From: Nostoc cf. edaphicum LEGE 07299
Lineage (GTDB): Bacteria > Cyanobacteriota > Cyanobacteriia > Cyanobacteriales > Nostocaceae
Length of the DNA stretch: 6,711 bases
Assembly: GCF_015207245.1 (NCBI RefSeq)
Contig: NZ_JADEXF010000185.1
Span: forward strand, 1 to 6,711
Direction of reading: 5' to 3'
Numbering within the stretch: the first letter of the stretch is position 1; the number at the start of each line of letters is the position of its first letter. Shown one piece after another: positions 4,363 to 6,711 of the stretch. The notes below the pieces were generated by a model. The model saw nothing but the letters and a program-made list of their open reading frames with translations. It was not told the origin of the DNA and ran no database searches. Position numbers and translations under genes: made by a program.

Positions 4363-6504
4363 ATGGAACTAATATCACAAGTTCTTGTTCTGGAACCAAC
4401 TTCCCAAGTTCTTGGCAAAGAACCAATTGTTCCCTTTGCTATTTTGTTGGTGGTCATCTTAGTTATACCCATCATGTTTGAGCGGCTAAGATTACCAGGA
4501 TTAGTGGGTTTGGTTTTTTCAGGGCTAGTACTTGGGCCTTCAGGTTGGAATCTTTTTCAGTCTGACTCACCGATGATTAACCTACTATCAGACATTGGGT
4601 TAATTTATTTGCTGTTTGTTGCTGGGCTAGAAATCGATTTAGAACAGTTTCGCCGGAAAACAAGTCGTGCCTTTGGGTTTGCTAGCTTTACTTTCAGTGT
4701 ACCCCTAGTCATGGGAACCTTAGTAGGGCTGATTTTAGGCTATGGCTGGAATACTTCAATCTTAATTGGCTCTTTATTTGCTTCCTATACCCTTTTGGCA
4801 TACCCCATAATCAGCCGTTTGGGAGTGATAAACAACGAAGCTGTTTCTGTCACCATTGGAGCTACGATTTTTACAAACATTGGTGCAGTACTAATATTAG
4901 CCATTTGTGTAGCTGTCGCTCATGCTGAAGTATTCAGCTTTGCGAAACTACTCACTTTGTCTGGTTGGTTAGTTATTTACTCTGTGGCCGTTGTGACAGG
5001 CTTTGATTGGGCAGGCAAAGAATTTTTCAAACGGTCTGGAGACGAGGAAGGAAACAAGTTTTTGTTTGTGTTGCTTTCTGTATTTCTAGCAGCTGTGGGC
5101 GCTCAATTGATTGGGGTAGAAAAAATTGTTGGTGCTTTTTTAGCGGGTTTGGCAGTGAATGAAGCTGTGGGTGAAGGCCCAGTTAAAGAAAAGGTGGTAT
5201 TTATTGGCAGTGTGCTGTTCATTCCCATTTTCTTTGTTGACCTTGGCTTACTGATCGATTTACCCGCTTTTGTAAATAATCTGAACACGCTCAAGTTAAC
5301 GTTGTTGATCGTAGTTGGTTTGATTGTCAGTAAATTGATTGCAGCTTTGTTGACAAAACTGGTTTACCGCTATAAATGGCAAGAAATGCTAACGATGTGG
5401 TCGCTGTCACTTCCCCAAGTTGGTACAACGTTAGCAGCAACTTTAGTGGGATATCAGTCTGGGTTGCTGCCAGTAGAAGTATTACATAGTGTGATTGTTT
5501 TAATGCTCGTCACATCAACCTTGGGGCCGTTGATAACCAGTCGAATAGCTGTTGGTTTGAATTCCCCTCCAGCAGATGAAGATTCAGCACCACCCCTAGT
5601 TGAGGAGAATGCATCAGAAACAGACAATGCTTTTACTATAGTCGTACCTATATATAATCCTCAGACCCAGCAGTATTTGATTGAAATGGCGGCGTTATTA
5701 GCACGTCAATCTCATGGCAAAATTATACCTTTAGCGATCGCTACTGCTGCTGCTCACATGGATGCGCCCCAGCTAGAAGCGTCTCTACAACGGAGTGAGT
5801 GGTTATTGAATAAAGCCACTAAACAAAGTCGAGCCTTGGGCGTAGGCGCAGAACCAATGCTGCGAATTGATGATGCCTTTGCTCAAGGAATTAGCAGAGC
5901 GGCTCGCGAACAAAAGGCTAATTTAATCGTTATGGGTTGGGGTAAACGGACTGGGTTACGAGCGCGTTTATTTGGGAATGTGATTGATGGTGTGCTTTGG
6001 GCATCTCATTGTCCAGTAGCAGTGACACGTCTAGTAGAATCACCGAAAAAAATTCAGCGGATCTTAGTACCAATAGAAAATTTAACAGCACCGACATTAC
6101 AACCCGTGCAATTTGCCCAGATGCTAGCAGAGGCAAATCAGAGCCACATTACTGTGCTGAATGTGTGCGATCGCCGCACTAGTTCTAGTAAAATTGCTTG
6201 GAGGCGATCGCATCTTTCCCTATTGGTATCTAAATTGGCTTTGGCCAATGCCCCAGAAATTCAAATTATCGCTCACGAAAATGTTGCCCAAGCAATTTTG
6301 CAGGCAGCAAGATTATATGATTTAGTAATTTTACCTTTTATACGTAATCGTACTAGTCCTGGAGGGTTAGCCATTAGCGATGTCACAACCCAGCTAGCGA
6401 GACAACTCACCTGCTCAATTATCATGCTTGGAGAACCGCAACGAACTCAAACCACAAATTTAATTATGTCTACCACGGTTAGCAGCATTACATCTGCTGT
6501 ATGA
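4363..6504 (+). CDS. CPA2 cation:proton antiporter with two USP domains
   Basis: A 713-aa membrane protein. Residues 23-397 form about thirteen hydrophobic segments of a Kef/NapA-like (CPA2) Na+ or K+/H+ exchanger, with RLPGLVGLVFSGLVLGP (42-58), LLFVAGLEIDL (83-93), TLLAYPIISRLG (143-154), GVEKIVGAFLAGL (251-263), PIFFVDLG (288-295) and SLSLPQVGTTLA (347-358). An acidic linker (about 399-422) leads to two cytoplasmic universal-stress-protein domains (about 423-557 and 565-690). Such domains can bind nucleotides and gate the transporter; the first has a degenerate Gly-rich loop (G525, G527, G538-N), the second has none. Where CPA2 proteins usually have an ion-binding Asp (TD, QD or DD), this one reads TN (171-172), so its ion coupling is uncertain. 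It has no TrkA-N (RCK) domain, unlike KefC. It starts at the first ATG after the A+T-rich gap; a Ser/Thr-rich tail ends it. An assignment to a particular NhaS number would be a guess. Confidence 0.92.
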   Translation: MELISQVLVLEPTSQVLGKEPIVPFAILLVVILVIPIMFERLRLPGLVGLVFSGLVLGPSGWNLFQSDSPMINLLSDIGLIYLLFVAGLEIDLEQFRRKTSRAFGFASFTFSVPLVMGTLVGLILGYGWNTSILIGSLFASYTLLAYPIISRLGVINNEAVSVTIGATIFTNIGAVLILAICVAVAHAEVFSFAKLLTLSGWLVIYSVAVVTGFDWAGKEFFKRSGDEEGNKFLFVLLSVFLAAVGAQLIGVEKIVGAFLAGLAVNEAVGEGPVKEKVVFIGSVLFIPIFFVDLGLLIDLPAFVNNLNTLKLTLLIVVGLIVSKLIAALLTKLVYRYKWQEMLTMWSLSLPQVGTTLAATLVGYQSGLLPVEVLHSVIVLMLVTSTLGPLITSRIAVGLNSPPADEDSAPPLVEENASETDNAFTIVVPIYNPQTQQYLIEMAALLARQSHGKIIPLAIATAAAHMDAPQLEASLQRSEWLLNKATKQSRALGVGAEPMLRIDDAFAQGISRAAREQKANLIVMGWGKRTGLRARLFGNVIDGVLWASHCPVAVTRLVESPKKIQRILVPIENLTAPTLQPVQFAQMLAEANQSHITVLNVCDRRTSSSKIAWRRSHLSLLVSKLALANAPEIQIIAHENVAQAILQAARLYDLVILPFIRNRTSPGGLAISDVTTQLARQLTCSIIMLGEPQRTQTTNLIMSTTVSSITSAV

Positions 6505-6538
6505 TGTAAGGCAGGATACAGTTCAAGTAAGTAGACTT

Positions 6539-6570
6539 GGGCTGCGTTAGCGTAGTCCGCCGGAGGCATC
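6539..6570. repeat. G+C-rich interspersed repeat fragment
   Basis: GGCTGCGTTAGCGTAG is followed by a short palindrome, TCCG (6556-6559) against CGGA (6561-6564), and GGCATC. The wording matches a dispersed Nostoc-type intergenic repeat I recall (GCGTAGCCCGCCGGAGGCATC), here with a T in place of a C. It shares the GCTGCG core with the repeats at 11-70 and 3449-3461. It begins 34 nt after the antiporter stop. Confidence 0.5.
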
Positions 6571-6647
6571 AAATTTCCAAAAATCTTGGCAATTAATGAA
6601 TCGGCTGTAGGGATTTATATCTGTATTATTTGCATATATTTGTAGCG

Positions 6648-6677
6648 CGGGTGTCAACCCGATCGCGACTAGTTTTT
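6648..6677 (+). terminator. Possible weak terminator hairpin
   Basis: CGGGT (6648-6652) pairs with ACCCG (6657-6661) around GTCA, and a TTTTT run follows 11 nt later (6673-6677). The stem is short and the T-run is distant, so this is a weak candidate for the end of the antiporter transcript, 143 nt after its stop. It may equally be part of a repeat. Confidence 0.25.
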
Positions 6678-6711
6678 GGTATCCAATTAAAAAATCAATA
6701 ACCGTAAAAAT

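Larger units (their letters stand above)
6505..6711. other. Non-coding tail after the antiporter
   Basis: No credible ORF is visible. A G+C-rich repeat fragment lies at about 6539-6570 and a small hairpin at 6648-6661; the rest is A+T-rich. The next gene lies beyond the window. Confidence 0.7.

Noticed and set aside
5997..6182. 61-aa + strand ORF inside the antiporter gene
   Set aside because: It overlaps the USP-coding part out of frame and has no similarity to any family I know.

Overview
The window reads as chromosomal DNA of a filamentous, probably Nostoc-like cyanobacterium. Three things point there: six copies of the HIP1 octamer GCGATCGC, the A+T-leaning intergenic DNA full of heptamer repeats (CCAATGC-, CTAATGA- and TTTTGAA-type) and palindromic islands, and the gene content, above all the photosynthetic NDH-1 subunit NdhS. 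The family assignments come from reading the proteins and from memory of the families; no database search was run.

Layout: all five genes lie on the + strand. 1-317 has no gene and holds repeats plus a perfect 15-bp inverted repeat. 318-1388 is mrp (Mrp/NBP35/HCF101-type Fe-S carrier P-loop ATPase). 1556-2869 is rodA (SEDS peptidoglycan polymerase). 3169-3366 is ndhS (ferredoxin-docking subunit of NDH-1). 3558-4214 encodes a conserved cyanobacterial-type protein with a probable HAS-barrel. 4363-6504 is a CPA2 cation:proton antiporter with two C-terminal universal-stress-protein (USP) domains. 6505-6711 is non-coding with further repeat fragments. Gaps between genes are 148-299 bp, so nothing forces a single operon, although read-through is possible.

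The genes serve separate housekeeping roles: Fe-S cluster delivery (possibly to photosynthetic complexes), cell-wall elongation, cyclic electron flow/respiration, and ion or pH homeostasis. Mrp and NdhS are loosely linked, because NDH-1 and its ferredoxin partner need Fe-S clusters, but that link is only suggestive.

I see no CRISPR array, transposase, phage gene, toxin-antitoxin pair, defence island, tRNA or rRNA, and no clear new system. The parts most worth a second look are the intergenic repeats (ndhS is bracketed by two related inverted-heptamer elements, each starting 2-4 nt after a stop codon, and one ending 6 nt before the next start codon), the Asn where related antiporters usually carry an ion-binding Asp, the missing CxxC in Mrp, and the isolated HAS-barrel protein with no ATPase.
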